From assembly GCA_049793155.1 (NCBI GenBank), contig JBARBN010000027.1, positions 1 to 35,589 of the forward strand: 35,589 bases of DNA, in the 5' to 3' direction. Both the position numbers and the translations under genes were made by a program. A model generated the notes under the pieces. The model was not told where the DNA came from. It did no database searches and was given only the letters and a program-made list of their open reading frames with translations. This DNA comes from JALNZF01 sp049793155. GTDB lineage: Bacteria; Nitrospirota; UBA9217. Below, piece after piece: positions 1-9,328 of the stretch (position 1 is its first letter; each line of letters begins with the position of its first letter).

Positions 1-628
1 GCCCTAGGTAGGACACAATGCTCGTTTTCAGGGATTTTTCGCGATCGAGGCCTTGATAAGCAGGCCGTTCATAGACCGTCTTTTTCCAGGAAATTTCCCA
101 ATAATCCCACCCGCGGCTCAGCTGATCTTTGACCTCATTCTGGTTCGCGGACGTCGCAAGCGCAGCCTGGTACTCTGCCTGGCTGTCAATCGCCTGACCG
201 TTGGATTCATGAGCAAAAGCAAGGTCCACATGATCTTCATGAGCTGGATCCGTCCATAAGCGATAAAACAGCTTCGGGTTGAACAGCTTTTCCACGACAG
301 GCGATGAGTCTCTCGTCCCGATATATTGGCTGAATCGGCCGGTAAAAGCAAAGTACAGCGCGCTGTTGTCGCCAAGACCGCTCTGCAGGTAATTTTGACC
401 CCGCGTTATCCAGGCGGGAAACAGCTGGTAGCGTACGGATATTTTGAAGTCCATGAATCCGGTATCGTCACTGTCATGTGTATATCCGATGGTCGTCGGC
501 TCGTATGTGCACAATTTGGGCTCAGCTTCGCTATGCACCTCGCAATAATCCCGGCCGGTTGCAAATGATATTCCTGCAACGTACAAAACCAGCACTACAC
601 TATATGCAATTTCTTTGAGGATTTTCAT
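1..628 (-). CDS. pldA: Outer-membrane phospholipase A (OMPLA/PldA-like), 3' end cut off by window edge
   Basis: The minus strand is open from an ATG at 628 to the window edge (209 residues seen, no stop). Residues 1-23 look like a signal peptide (charged MKILK, hydrophobic core, AxA-like end SFATG). The rest alternates like a beta-barrel, and the OMPLA signature is visible: H140 and S142 in AHESNGQ, matching the E. coli NHDSNGR active-site motif (His142/Ser144), followed by SRGWDYW where E. coli has SRSWNRL. OMPLA is a calcium-dependent outer-membrane enzyme that hydrolyses acyl chains of phospholipids appearing in the outer leaflet. The third catalytic residue, Asn156 in E. coli, appears to be Asp (D175) here. 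The start has only a weak ribosome site. It lies downstream of the rnpB terminator, so it probably has its own promoter. The family call is firm; true activity is inferred. Confidence 0.8.
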   Translation of the reverse strand, partial: MKILKEIAYSVVLVLYVAGISFATGRDYCEVHSEAEPKLCTYEPTTIGYTHDSDDTGFMDFKISVRYQLFPAWITRGQNYLQSGLGDNSALYFAFTGRFSQYIGTRDSSPVVEKLFNPKLFYRLWTDPAHEDHVDLAFAHESNGQAIDSQAEYQAALATSANQNEVKDQLSRGWDYWEISWKKTVYERPAYQGLDREKSLKTSIVSYLG

Positions 629-671
629 GATGGGCCCGACTCGGGGTAGTTGATGCGCTTGCCTCCCATTT

Positions 672-713
672 TTGCTCATTTCACCCTTCTCACTTCACTC
701 TTCGCACTTCCCG
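672..713 (-). repeat. Single-arm heptad array (6 x 7 nt)
   Basis: Read on the minus strand, positions 713 to 672 split without gaps into six 7-nt words: CGGGAAG, TGCGAAG, AGTGAAG, TGAGAAG, GGTGAAA, TGAGCAA. All are purine-rich and share a GAA or CAA core in register. No opposite arm is visible nearby. It follows the same construction rule as the two-armed elements elsewhere in the window. Confidence 0.6.
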
Positions 714-838
714 CTATATTCCTTTAAGCGTAACCGCGTCTTGGATGGTCCGACGCGTAGTTCGATAATTTACCTGCAATGGAGCTCAGTCACAATCGCG
801 CCGGATCGCGTCCACTTTTCGGGAAATACCGTTGGGGT

Positions 839-867
839 AGTATGAACTTGCGGATTTGACTTGTCAA
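839..867 (-). promoter_or_regulatory. Possible sigma-70 promoter for pldA
   Basis: On the minus strand a TTGACA box (862-867) is followed after 17 nt by CATACT (839-844). The -35 is perfect and the -10 weak. It would give a leader of about 200 nt before pldA. The -35 is part of an inverted repeat TTGAC-TT-GTCAA, which could be an operator or chance. Confidence 0.3.
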
Positions 868-1029
868 GCCAGTGATTGCCGTTCACCGGCCAAAGCATGG
901 TTTTGGAAATAACGATGCATTTCAATACATAAAATGACGATAGGCGTTAGAGCGATAATCGAGGTGGTACGGAAACAACTCTCATGCACCATGTTCCCGC
1001 TCAACGACGAATCCGGCAGGCATTCGGAT

Positions 1030-1060
1030 AAAAAAACCCATGCCGGATAACCGGCATGGG
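1030..1060 (-). terminator. Rho-independent terminator of rnpB
   Basis: A perfect 10-bp stem (1037-1046 with 1051-1060) with loop ATAA is followed on the minus strand by seven T (1036-1030). It lies just past the 3' end of RNase P RNA. Confidence 0.93.
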
Positions 1061-1074
1061 CGTGCAGGAAAAAA

Positions 1075-1448
1075 GATCAGAGCGGGTCGTAAGCCGAGTT
1101 CTGTCCTCCCGGTTGCCCGGGAGTGGTGGTCATTTATCTGGGCCTTCGATTGCTCGAAGGCACGAGCGACCTACCCGGAAGTCTCGGACGGGCCGTCCTT
1201 ACCCCCTTGCGGGGGACGCTTCCCTATGTGGTCTTGCTCCAGGCGGGGTTTTCCAAGCACCCGTCATCGCTGCCGGGCCTGGTGGGCTCTTACCCCACCG
1301 TTTCACCCTTACCCCTGTGCGGGGCGGTCTTCTTTTCTGTGGCACTGTCCATGGGGTCGCCCCCTGTCCCGTTTCGGGACCGCCTTGCCCTGCGGAGCTC
1401 GGACTTTCCTCCCCCCGTTTCCGGGGAGCGATCACCTAACCCGCTCTG
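1075..1448 (-). ncRNA. rnpB: RNase P RNA, bacterial type A (M1 RNA)
   Basis: The catalytic RNA that trims tRNA 5' leaders. On the minus strand the 5' end AGAGCGGG (1447-1440) pairs with CCCGCTCT at the 3' end (1086-1079), forming helix P1. Conserved blocks are present: GAGGAAAGTCCGAGCTCC just after P1/P2 (about 1413-1396), the GGGTGAAACGGTGGGGTAAG block of the P15-loop region that contacts tRNA CCA (about 1310-1290), and AGAACTCGGCTTA near the 3' end (1102-1090). About 370 nt is normal for type A. A strong terminator follows. The start lies just inside a heptad inverted-repeat element, so its promoter must lie in or beyond that element. Confidence 0.95.
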
Positions 1449-1463
1449 AAATCAAAGAAACAT

Positions 1464-1552
1464 TGCAAAATGGAAATTGCAAAATGCAAAAGTCAAATTG
1501 ATTGCCTGAGCTTTCCCTTTTGCATTTTGCATTTTGCATTCTGCCTTTTGCA
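1464..1552. repeat. Heptad inverted-repeat element A (5 + 6 heptads)
   Basis: Left arm 1464-1498 divides exactly into TGCAAAA, TGGAAAT, TGCAAAA, TGCAAAA, GTCAAAT. Right arm 1511-1552, read on the other strand, divides exactly into TGCAAAA, GGCAGAA, TGCAAAA, TGCAAAA, TGCAAAA, GGGAAAG. The 12-nt centre is 1499-1510. The arms can pair over at least 15 bp. The element sits between the RNase HI-like remnant and rnpB. The left arm shares a 23-nt exact match (1478-1500) with the right arm of element B (2858-2880, opposite strand). Confidence 0.75.
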
Positions 1553-1746
1553 CTATTGAAGCTTTTCATCTATCGCCTTATTCGCGAGCGCAACGCTTCC
1601 TTGTTCATCCAGCGCGGAATGTATTGTACCTCAACCGTGCCGATCTTTGCAATCAGTTCCTTGGCACTGGTATGCAGTTGTTTCAGTTCTTCGTTGTTTA
1701 CTCGAGAGAGCCCTTTGATCCGATCGATGAGAAGCCCGGGTGATTC
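1553..1746 (-). pseudogene. Decayed RNase HI-like (rnhA-type) C-terminal fragment
   Basis: On the minus strand, after an in-frame TGA (1749-1747), about 57 codons read like the C-terminal third of an RNase HI-family protein: a RIKGLSRVNNEEL segment, then a helix HTSAKELIAKIG, then VQYIPRWMNKEA matching the family's hIPRexNkeAD motif. Right after NKEA the frame breaks: the original frame hits TAG at 1572, while the next frame reads LANKAIDEKLQ and then TAG at 1555, which is exactly the expected family ending. One missing base (5 nt where 6 are needed) explains this. No N-terminal half with the catalytic acidic residues is found between here and the upstream zinc-ribbon gene. I infer a truncated, frameshifted gene that is no longer functional. 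Confidence 0.6.
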
Positions 1747-1840
1747 TCAGAAATGGCATGTTTAAGCGAACAGGTTGAACGGTGGGATGAACCAACTGGA
1801 ATTACCGACATTCGTGAACGTCGGCCTACGAACATTGCGA

Positions 1841-2566
1841 TCAGGTATTTTTTTGCATGATCGTTTCTTTAAAGTACAGAATGCGTCCGCAGTTCGGACA
1901 GGTAATGATGTTCTCGTTTTTCTTGACGTTCACGTATACCTGGGGCGGAATGCTCATATAGCAGCCGGAGCAGGACTCCCCGCGCGCCTCCGCGATGGCG
2001 ATGCCTGCCTTGGTGCCGAGCAGCTTCTGATACTGCGAGAGCAACTGCTTCGGGATGCGGGTAATCGCCTTCTGCCGTTCCTCTTCGATTTCCTTCAACT
2101 CCTCTTCGAGCTTTGCAAAGGCTGCTTCATACTGTTTCTGCTCGACCTGGATCTCAGCTGCTTCTTCCTTGGCGCGTTGCTCGGAAACGGTTATCTGTCC
2201 CGCGGCAGCGTCGATCTTCTCCATCAGTCCGAGGATGTCGTCTTCGACCGCTTTATTCTCCTGCTCTGCAGCTTCGATCTCCTTGAGAAGGGCCTGGTAC
2301 TCCTTATTATTCTTGATCTCGGAGGAGCGCGTCCTGAGCTTCTCGACCTTCTGGACCCCGGTCTCAAGGTCCTTGTCCCGGTCGCGTTTGACCTTCTGAG
2401 CCGCAAGGAGCGCCTCTTTCACCTTGTCCAGATTGTCGTTGATGGAAACTCGCCTGAGCTCGAGGGTTGCCAGCGCCTCGGGTAAGCGATTTTTTTGAGC
2501 GATCTGCGTCCGTATCTTCGCGTCGATTTCCTGAAGCTGTATCAGCAGGCTGAGCTTCTCTTCCAT
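1841..2566 (-). CDS. C4-type zinc-ribbon coiled-coil protein (CT398/DUF164 family)
   Basis: 241 residues. Residues 1 to about 185 are a long charged coiled coil, followed by a C-terminal zinc ribbon with two CxxC knuckles, CSGC and CPNC, spaced as in the zf-RING_7 (PF02591) family. The ATG at 2566 is chosen because GGAGG stands 6 nt upstream on the minus strand; a longer reading frame to 2638 would run through a terminator hairpin. Family members are widespread and of uncertain function, commonly next to nif3-like genes, rpoD or rnpB. Here it follows rpoD and a tRNA and precedes the RNase HI remnant and rnpB. Likely cytoplasmic. The exact role is unknown. Confidence 0.85.
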   Translation of the reverse strand: MEEKLSLLIQLQEIDAKIRTQIAQKNRLPEALATLELRRVSINDNLDKVKEALLAAQKVKRDRDKDLETGVQKVEKLRTRSSEIKNNKEYQALLKEIEAAEQENKAVEDDILGLMEKIDAAAGQITVSEQRAKEEAAEIQVEQKQYEAAFAKLEEELKEIEEERQKAITRIPKQLLSQYQKLLGTKAGIAIAEARGESCSGCYMSIPPQVYVNVKKNENIITCPNCGRILYFKETIMQKNT

Positions 2567-2584
2567 GAAACCTCCAAAAATAAA

Positions 2585-2606
2585 AAATGCGCCTGAAGGC
2601 GCATTT
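2585..2606 (-). terminator. Terminator/attenuator hairpin abutting the zinc-ribbon ribosome site
   Basis: A 9-bp stem (2585-2593 with 2598-2606) with a 4-nt loop. On the minus strand it is followed by a T-rich run that leads straight into TTTTTGGAGG, the ribosome-binding site of the gene starting at 2566. It could end the upstream tRNA transcript or attenuate the downstream gene. It is symmetric, so it could also act from the plus side. Confidence 0.7.
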
Positions 2607-2703
2607 TTATGTTTACTGTCCGGTCTTCCTCCGGTCAACAGTGATGAATAGCGGTGTATTCGCGGTACGGGACATCTGCTGTGTTCCCTTCAATCAAATA
2701 GGT

Positions 2704-2779
2704 TGGTGGGCCCACCAGGGCTCGAACCTGGGACCAACCGGTTATGAGCCGGTAGCTCTACCAGCTGAGCTATGGGCCC
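2704..2779 (-). tRNA. tRNA with CAU anticodon (tRNA-Ile2 favoured over elongator tRNA-Met)
   Basis: A 76-nt cloverleaf with encoded CCA: acceptor GGGCCCA/TGGGCCC, D stem GCTC/GAGC, anticodon loop CTCATAA, T loop TTCGAGC, discriminator A73. It has no initiator features (it has a normal 1-72 pair and no three G-C pairs of the initiator type below the anticodon). C4-G69, C5-G68, C29-G41 and the TGGTC variable region match the E. coli tRNA-Ile(CAU) determinants for TilS and IleRS rather than tRNA-Met (U4-A69, U29-A41). So it may be lysidine-modified to read AUA. Annotation software would normally label it tRNA-Met. Confidence 0.9.
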
Positions 2780-2798
2780 GGATACGTACTAACTTCAA

Positions 2799-2887
2799 GG
2801 CAAAGTGCAAAATGCATAATGTAAAATGAAAAAAGGTAATTTTATTCTTTTACTTTGCAATTTGACTTTTGCATTTTGCATTTTTCC
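2799..2887. repeat. Heptad inverted-repeat element B (6 + 6 heptads)
   Basis: Left arm 2799-2840 divides exactly into GGCAAAG, TGCAAAA, TGCATAA, TGTAAAA, TGAAAAA, AGGTAAT. Right arm 2846-2887, read on the other strand, divides into GGAAAAA, TGCAAAA, TGCAAAA, GTCAAAT, TGCAAAG, TAAAAGA. Only 5 nt separate the arms. It fills the gap between rpoD and the downstream tRNA, and uses the same TGCAAAA word as element A. Confidence 0.75.
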
Positions 2888-2960
2888 TTCGCAAAACGTA
2901 AACGCTATATTGACATAAGAAATCGGGAATGTCAAGCTTTCGCGTCGTTATTTCGCGTCG

Positions 2961-4763
<1,803 letters not shown>

Positions 4764-4832
4764 ACTGTGCTGCTCCTTTGTGTGAAATGTTCACCAGCGT
4801 ATGTTCAAAAAAATGCTCGACAGATCGTTCTT

Positions 4833-6611
4833 CTACAGCCCGTGGATCCGTCTGCCCGGCCTCTTGCTCAGAACCTTTTGCTCTTCAATAAGTCTTACCA
4901 GCTCCGCACTGTCACCGCGCAACTCGGCCTCTTTCATCGCTCGTATGATATGCTTCATCTTTTTTTCCGGGTCCTGCTGCTTGATCAACTCCACGCAGTC
5001 CAGACATGACTTCTCCGGATCATCATACACCATTTCGAGCACGGAATAGTGGGAAATCAGGTTCTTGATCTCCTCGTCCCCATCCCGGAGCAAGGCGCCG
5101 ACATCGAACCTGCCCTGATCATCGAGGGCGCTGAAAATTCGCATCGCCGTGCGCTGGAACAGGGGGTCGGTAAAATCCTCCGGCTTCATCTGATCCTTCA
5201 AGCTCAGGGCTATCGCCGCATCTTTAAGCATCAGGTGGATAAGGGTCTCTTCGGCCCGGGGCCGGTGTCCCCGGGTCGTTGACGGTGCCTGTTCCTCCGC
5301 CGAATGATGAGACATGCCTTTTGCCTGCCTCGGCATTTCCTGTCTCAGCACTCCCTCGTCCAGGTCCAGGGCCTCCGCCGTCCGTTTCAGATAGTGGTCC
5401 CGTTCGATGCCGCTCTGCAGCCTGGCGATGAACCCGAGCATCTCGCCGGCCTTTTCAACCTTTTCATCGATCGAAGCAGCGTGACCGCCCTTCACCACCT
5501 GGCCGAGCACAAAGTCCATGAACTTCTCCGACTTCCTCAGGCAGGAAGCGAATGCCTCGTAGCCGTTCTTCTTCAGGAACGTGTCGGGGTCGTCATTGTC
5601 GGGAAGCGAGACCACGTTCACCTTCATTCCGCTCGAAACGAACAGGTCGAGGCCCCTCATTGCGGCCTTCACGCCCGCCGGATCAGGGTCGAAGATGAGC
5701 ACGAGATTCTGCGCAAACCGCCGCATGAGCCGGAGATGGCCTTCGGTGAGCGCCGTGCCGAGCGTTGCCACCGCGTTCTGCGCCCCGTATTGATGGCACG
5801 CTATCGCATCGAGATATCCTTCGACGATTATGAAATACTTCTGCTTCCGCGCGGGCTCCTTTGCCTTGTCCAGGCAATAGAGCACGTTGCTCTTGCTGTA
5901 AAGCGGGGTTTCCGGAGAGTTAAGATATTTGGGCAGCGAGTCGTCCATCACCCGGCCGCCGAAGGCGATCACGTTCCCGGAAATATCACGGATCGGGAAG
6001 ATGATCCTGCCCCGGAACCGGTCGTAGTATCCCTCTCCTTCGCTGCGCTTGACGATGAGCCCGGCCTTCTCCATCTGGCCGAAGGCGTATCCCTTGTGCT
6101 TGAGATGCTGAAGCAGGCCATCCCACTCGGGCCTGGAAAAACCGATCGCGAACTCCTGAACAACCTGGTCGGTCACGCCTCTTTTTTTCAAATAGACCCG
6201 GGCTGTATTGCCCGCAGGTCCTTCGAGCTCTTTCCTGTAGTAACTCGACGCATCAGCGATGATCGTGAGGAGCGCCTTGCGCTCATCCTCGGCCTTCTTG
6301 TCTTCCCTGCGTGACCCGCTGTCAGCCGGAAGCGGTATGCCCGCCTTGCCCGCCAACTGCCTCACTGCCTCGGGAAAGTTGAGGCCCTCCTGCAGCTCGA
6401 GGAACTTGAACGCGTCTCCACCCACGCCGCACCCAAAACAATGGAAGATCTGCTTTTCCGGGTTCACGTTGAACGACGGCGTCTTCTCCGCGTGAAAAGG
6501 GCAGAGCCCAAGGTGGTTCTTCCCCGTCTTTTTGAGGGACACATATCCGGAGATAAGATCAACAATGTCAACGCTGTCCCTGACCCGGCTTATGATATCT
6601 TCGGAGAACAC
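4833..6611 (-). CDS. dnaG: DNA primase
   Basis: 592 residues. Synthesises RNA primers at the replication fork. The N-terminal CHC2 zinc finger is intact (C37, H40, C58, C61). It is followed by the RNA-polymerase core and the TOPRIM domain with EGYLDA and the metal-binding DPDPAG, and a C-terminal helicase-binding region. The start is GTG at 6611, one base after the mutS2 stop (TAA then C then GTG), with a weak GGAG about 14 nt upstream inside mutS2. This strongly suggests translation coupled to mutS2. Downstream is rpoD, the conserved dnaG-rpoD pairing of the macromolecular-synthesis operon. Confidence 0.96.
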   Translation of the reverse strand: MFSEDIISRVRDSVDIVDLISGYVSLKKTGKNHLGLCPFHAEKTPSFNVNPEKQIFHCFGCGVGGDAFKFLELQEGLNFPEAVRQLAGKAGIPLPADSGSRREDKKAEDERKALLTIIADASSYYRKELEGPAGNTARVYLKKRGVTDQVVQEFAIGFSRPEWDGLLQHLKHKGYAFGQMEKAGLIVKRSEGEGYYDRFRGRIIFPIRDISGNVIAFGGRVMDDSLPKYLNSPETPLYSKSNVLYCLDKAKEPARKQKYFIIVEGYLDAIACHQYGAQNAVATLGTALTEGHLRLMRRFAQNLVLIFDPDPAGVKAAMRGLDLFVSSGMKVNVVSLPDNDDPDTFLKKNGYEAFASCLRKSEKFMDFVLGQVVKGGHAASIDEKVEKAGEMLGFIARLQSGIERDHYLKRTAEALDLDEGVLRQEMPRQAKGMSHHSAEEQAPSTTRGHRPRAEETLIHLMLKDAAIALSLKDQMKPEDFTDPLFQRTAMRIFSALDDQGRFDVGALLRDGDEEIKNLISHYSVLEMVYDDPEKSCLDCVELIKQQDPEKKMKHIIRAMKEAELRGDSAELVRLIEEQKVLSKRPGRRIHGL

Positions 6612-6612
6612 G

Positions 6613-8997
6613 TTATTTTTTCAACTCCGCCACGGTAACGCCTGCGCCGCCTTCGGCCGGTTCTCCCGGCCGTATGGCAGTGATCAGCGGATGGTCCTTG
6701 AGAAACTTCGTTACTGCTGTCTTGAGCGCGCCGGTCCCCAGGCCATGGATAATGGTCACGACAGTCAAGTTGCTCATTCCGACGCGATCAAGGAATCGGT
6801 CCACTTCGGCCAAGGCCTCATTCACGCGAAGGCCAAGGAGGTTCAACCGGTCCAGCGGTCCTTCTTCCTCGTGGAGCTCGGCGCCCCAGCCCGGTGTCCG
6901 GCTCGTTTTCTGCCCTTGCGGAACAGGATCGAGCGGAATGACCTCGCCCGAAGGGAGCCTGATCTTTTTTCCGTCAACCTCGATCTCGATCATGCCCGAG
7001 TGAAAGCCGAGCACGGTACCGGTTTTGTTCACTCTCGCCAGCTTTATCCGGTCGCCTCGGTGAAGATCGGTCGCCGGCGAGGAGGCGGTCTGCCGCTCCA
7101 ACTCAGCGGGTTGCAGTTTTTTCGCCAGCGCCTCGACCTCCGAGGCCGTTTTCCTGATGTCTGTCTGCTCCCGCGCCGTTGCGCGTGATAGTTCCCGAAG
7201 CTTAAGGCGAAGGGAAGACAGTACCTCCCGCGCCTCTTCTTTTGTTTTGGTTTTTACCTCACGGGCCTCTTCTTTCGCCGCCCGGAGGAGGGATTCCGCT
7301 TCGATCCGCTCCTGTTTCGCCGCCGTACGATCCTGTTCAAGCAGTTCTCTCTCCGATGCGAGCAGACGGGAATCATCCTCCACCTGCTTGAGCAGCGTCT
7401 CAAGCCTGATATCGTCCTCGCTGATCCGTGCCCGTGCGCGATCTATCACCGCATCCGGGACGCCCAGTCTGGTTGCCATGTCCAGTCCATAGCTCCTTCC
7501 GGGCCTGCCGGGAATGAGCCGGTACGTGGGCTTGAGCGTCTGGGGATCGAACTCCATGGCGGCGTTCACGGCGCCGCTTGTCTGCGAGCCAAAAAGCTTA
7601 AGCGCATTGTGATGCGTGGTCACCAGGGAGATACAACCGCGCTCGATCAGGCCCTCGAGTACCGCAGCGCCAAGTCCCGCACCCTCGTTCGGGTCCGTGC
7701 CGGACCCGAGCTCGTCCAGAAGCACGAGGGAATCCCGGTCCGCCTGACGGAGGATCTTCGCGATCTGTTTCACATGGGACGAAAAAGTGCTCAGATCATC
7801 TTCCAGGCTCTGCTCGTCGCCGATATCGGCGAAGACCGAGCCAAAGCACGGGAGCTCGCTTCCTTCGTCCGCGGTCACCGGTATGCCGGCTTGTGCCATG
7901 AGGGAAAGGAGTCCCACGGTCTTCAGGATAACCGTTTTACCTCCGGCGTTCGGGCCGCTCAGGATCAATGCGCGGTCCATGCTCCTTAGTTCTATGTCGT
8001 TCGTCGTTACGCTCTTGTTGTCGATTGCATTTTTGAACTTGACGGCCAGAAGCGGGTGCCGCGATGCCCGGAGCCGAATGGTTCGATCTGCCGATAGTGT
8101 CGGCACGGTCCCCTCATACGCGATCCCGAACCGGGCCCTGGCATTCACCGCGTCGATCCTGGCGAGGGCCTCGATCGTATCTCCGATCGCATCTGCCTCC
8201 TGGGTCATGAGTGAGGTCAGCTCACGCAGGATGCGCTCAATCTCTTCACGCTCTTCCATGCGAAGCTCTGCAAGACGATTGTTCTGTTCCAGTATCTCAA
8301 GAGGCTCCACGAAGAGCGTGGACCGGGAGCCGGACTGCCCGTGAACAACACCATTCAGGCTTTGACGGAAGTTGGGTTTAAGCGGCAGTACGTACCGGTC
8401 GTCACGGACCGTGATCACCGGTTCCTGGATCACCTTCTGATAACCGCTCTCCTGCAGGATGCCGGACATGCGACTCAGGATTTCCTCGCGCGTCCGTACG
8501 ATCTGCTTGCGCACCTTCCGGAGTGCCGGGCTGGCCGAATCTTTGACCTCGGCCTTATCGTCGATCGCGGAAAAGACCGCGTCTTCTATCTGTTTGAGCG
8601 ACTGTATCTTTGCTGCCTGTGCGCACAGGAGCGGGGCCTTGGGCTTTGTCCCCGTCCCCTTTCCTTCAAAACGCTGAAAAAATTTTTTAATCCGCCGTCC
8701 TGCGCCCAGGGTCGTCGCCATGTTCAAGAGCTCGAGAGGAGAAAGCATGCTGCCTGCCGCCCCGAGTTTTTGAGCGGCCCCTCTTACATTCAGGATATTG
8801 TCAAGAGGAGGGACCTCGTTGCTCCGGAGAAGGTGGAGAAACTCGCTTGTTTCCTGGAGCCGGGATTCAACGACCCCCGCATCAATTGCGGGAAGAAAGG
8901 CGAGAACAGCGTCTCTCCCTGCCTCCGATGCCGCGAATCCGGAGACAAGGCTTGCCACTTTGTCATATTCCAGCACTCTCAGGGTATGGTCGTTCAT
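6613..8997 (-). CDS. mutS2: MutS2 endonuclease/ATPase with Smr domain
   Basis: 794 residues, typical for MutS2. The core and clamp regions lead to an ABC-type ATPase with Walker A GPNAGGKT (about residue 350) and Walker B SLVLLDELGSGTD (about 425-436). A coiled-coil segment (about 520-620) and a linker follow, then the C-terminal Smr nuclease domain ending with the IHGLGTGALK motif. Family members act in recombination control or, in some Firmicutes, in splitting collided ribosomes; they lack the mismatch-reading N-terminal domain of MutS. Here it heads the dnaG-rpoD unit and ends one base before dnaG. The upstream 410 nt has no clear gene, and the ribosome site is modest (AGAAGG). Confidence 0.95.
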   Translation of the reverse strand: MNDHTLRVLEYDKVASLVSGFAASEAGRDAVLAFLPAIDAGVVESRLQETSEFLHLLRSNEVPPLDNILNVRGAAQKLGAAGSMLSPLELLNMATTLGAGRRIKKFFQRFEGKGTGTKPKAPLLCAQAAKIQSLKQIEDAVFSAIDDKAEVKDSASPALRKVRKQIVRTREEILSRMSGILQESGYQKVIQEPVITVRDDRYVLPLKPNFRQSLNGVVHGQSGSRSTLFVEPLEILEQNNRLAELRMEEREEIERILRELTSLMTQEADAIGDTIEALARIDAVNARARFGIAYEGTVPTLSADRTIRLRASRHPLLAVKFKNAIDNKSVTTNDIELRSMDRALILSGPNAGGKTVILKTVGLLSLMAQAGIPVTADEGSELPCFGSVFADIGDEQSLEDDLSTFSSHVKQIAKILRQADRDSLVLLDELGSGTDPNEGAGLGAAVLEGLIERGCISLVTTHHNALKLFGSQTSGAVNAAMEFDPQTLKPTYRLIPGRPGRSYGLDMATRLGVPDAVIDRARARISEDDIRLETLLKQVEDDSRLLASERELLEQDRTAAKQERIEAESLLRAAKEEAREVKTKTKEEAREVLSSLRLKLRELSRATAREQTDIRKTASEVEALAKKLQPAELERQTASSPATDLHRGDRIKLARVNKTGTVLGFHSGMIEIEVDGKKIRLPSGEVIPLDPVPQGQKTSRTPGWGAELHEEEGPLDRLNLLGLRVNEALAEVDRFLDRVGMSNLTVVTIIHGLGTGALKTAVTKFLKDHPLITAIRPGEPAEGGAGVTVAELKK

Positions 8998-9328
8998 ACC
9001 GGGAACATCAGCTCTGCCTTCTCATCCGCTTGAATCTGAACACCCCACCATGGTTGGCGAAGCGCTTTTTCGAGGTCATCTGGGAGCAGACGGGCCGGCT
9101 TCGATACCCGTTTGGATTGCCAGTCTGAAGAATTCCTGAAGGTTCAATGCACAGACTCCTGACAGGAAAAAAAAGAAACAAAAAAGGATACCAGGTCACC
9201 GCATGGTTCGAATCACCCGAACGTACTATTCAGGTTTCCGATGTGCCTTTCTTTCCGCTGGCACATTCGTGATAATGGTTTAAAGAATTGACAAGACGTT
9301 TATGTATTTGTATGTGATGAAAACAAAT
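8998..9328. other. Intergenic region between yqeY terminator and mutS2
   Basis: About 330 nt without a supported gene. It includes A-rich runs at 9161-9187 and a good-looking plus-strand TTGACA-17-TATGTG pair (about 9288-9316) with no plus-strand gene downstream. Short reading frames on both strands resemble nothing I recognise. The mutS2 promoter should lie here but I could not pick one. Confidence 0.5.

Larger units (their letters stand above)
629..1029. other. Intergenic region between rnpB terminator and pldA
   Basis: No convincing gene on either strand. It contains a heptad array at 672-713 and a possible minus-strand promoter for pldA at 839-867. The remaining sequence (720-838 and 868-1029) shows no recognisable element. 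Confidence 0.5.

Noticed and set aside
1040..1501. Long frames on both strands across 1040-1501
   Set aside because: They overlay the RNase P RNA, whose structure explains the sequence.
1491..1520. TTGACT-like -35 inside element A as rnpB promoter
   Set aside because: The same heptad string occurs in element B where no gene starts, and the -10 is poor; cannot be separated from the repeat itself.
1771..1840. Eight-base hairpin after the zinc-ribbon stop (CCGACGTT/AATGTCGG) as a terminator
   Set aside because: No T run follows on the minus strand.
1464..2887. Elements A and B as a CRISPR array or insertion sequence ends
   Set aside because: Repeats are 7 nt without spacers, there is no cas gene, no transposase and no target-site duplication.
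5304..6314. 336-codon plus-strand frame inside dnaG
   Set aside because: Antisense shadow of a clearly conserved gene; no family resemblance.
8847..9199. Overlapping short frames on both strands upstream of mutS2
   Set aside because: Most of the plus frame is the shadow of mutS2; the remaining part and the minus frame of 63 codons match no family I know and have no ribosome site.
9288..9316. Plus-strand TTGACA-17-TATGTG promoter
   Set aside because: No plus-strand gene follows within several kb; probably chance in an AT-rich gap.
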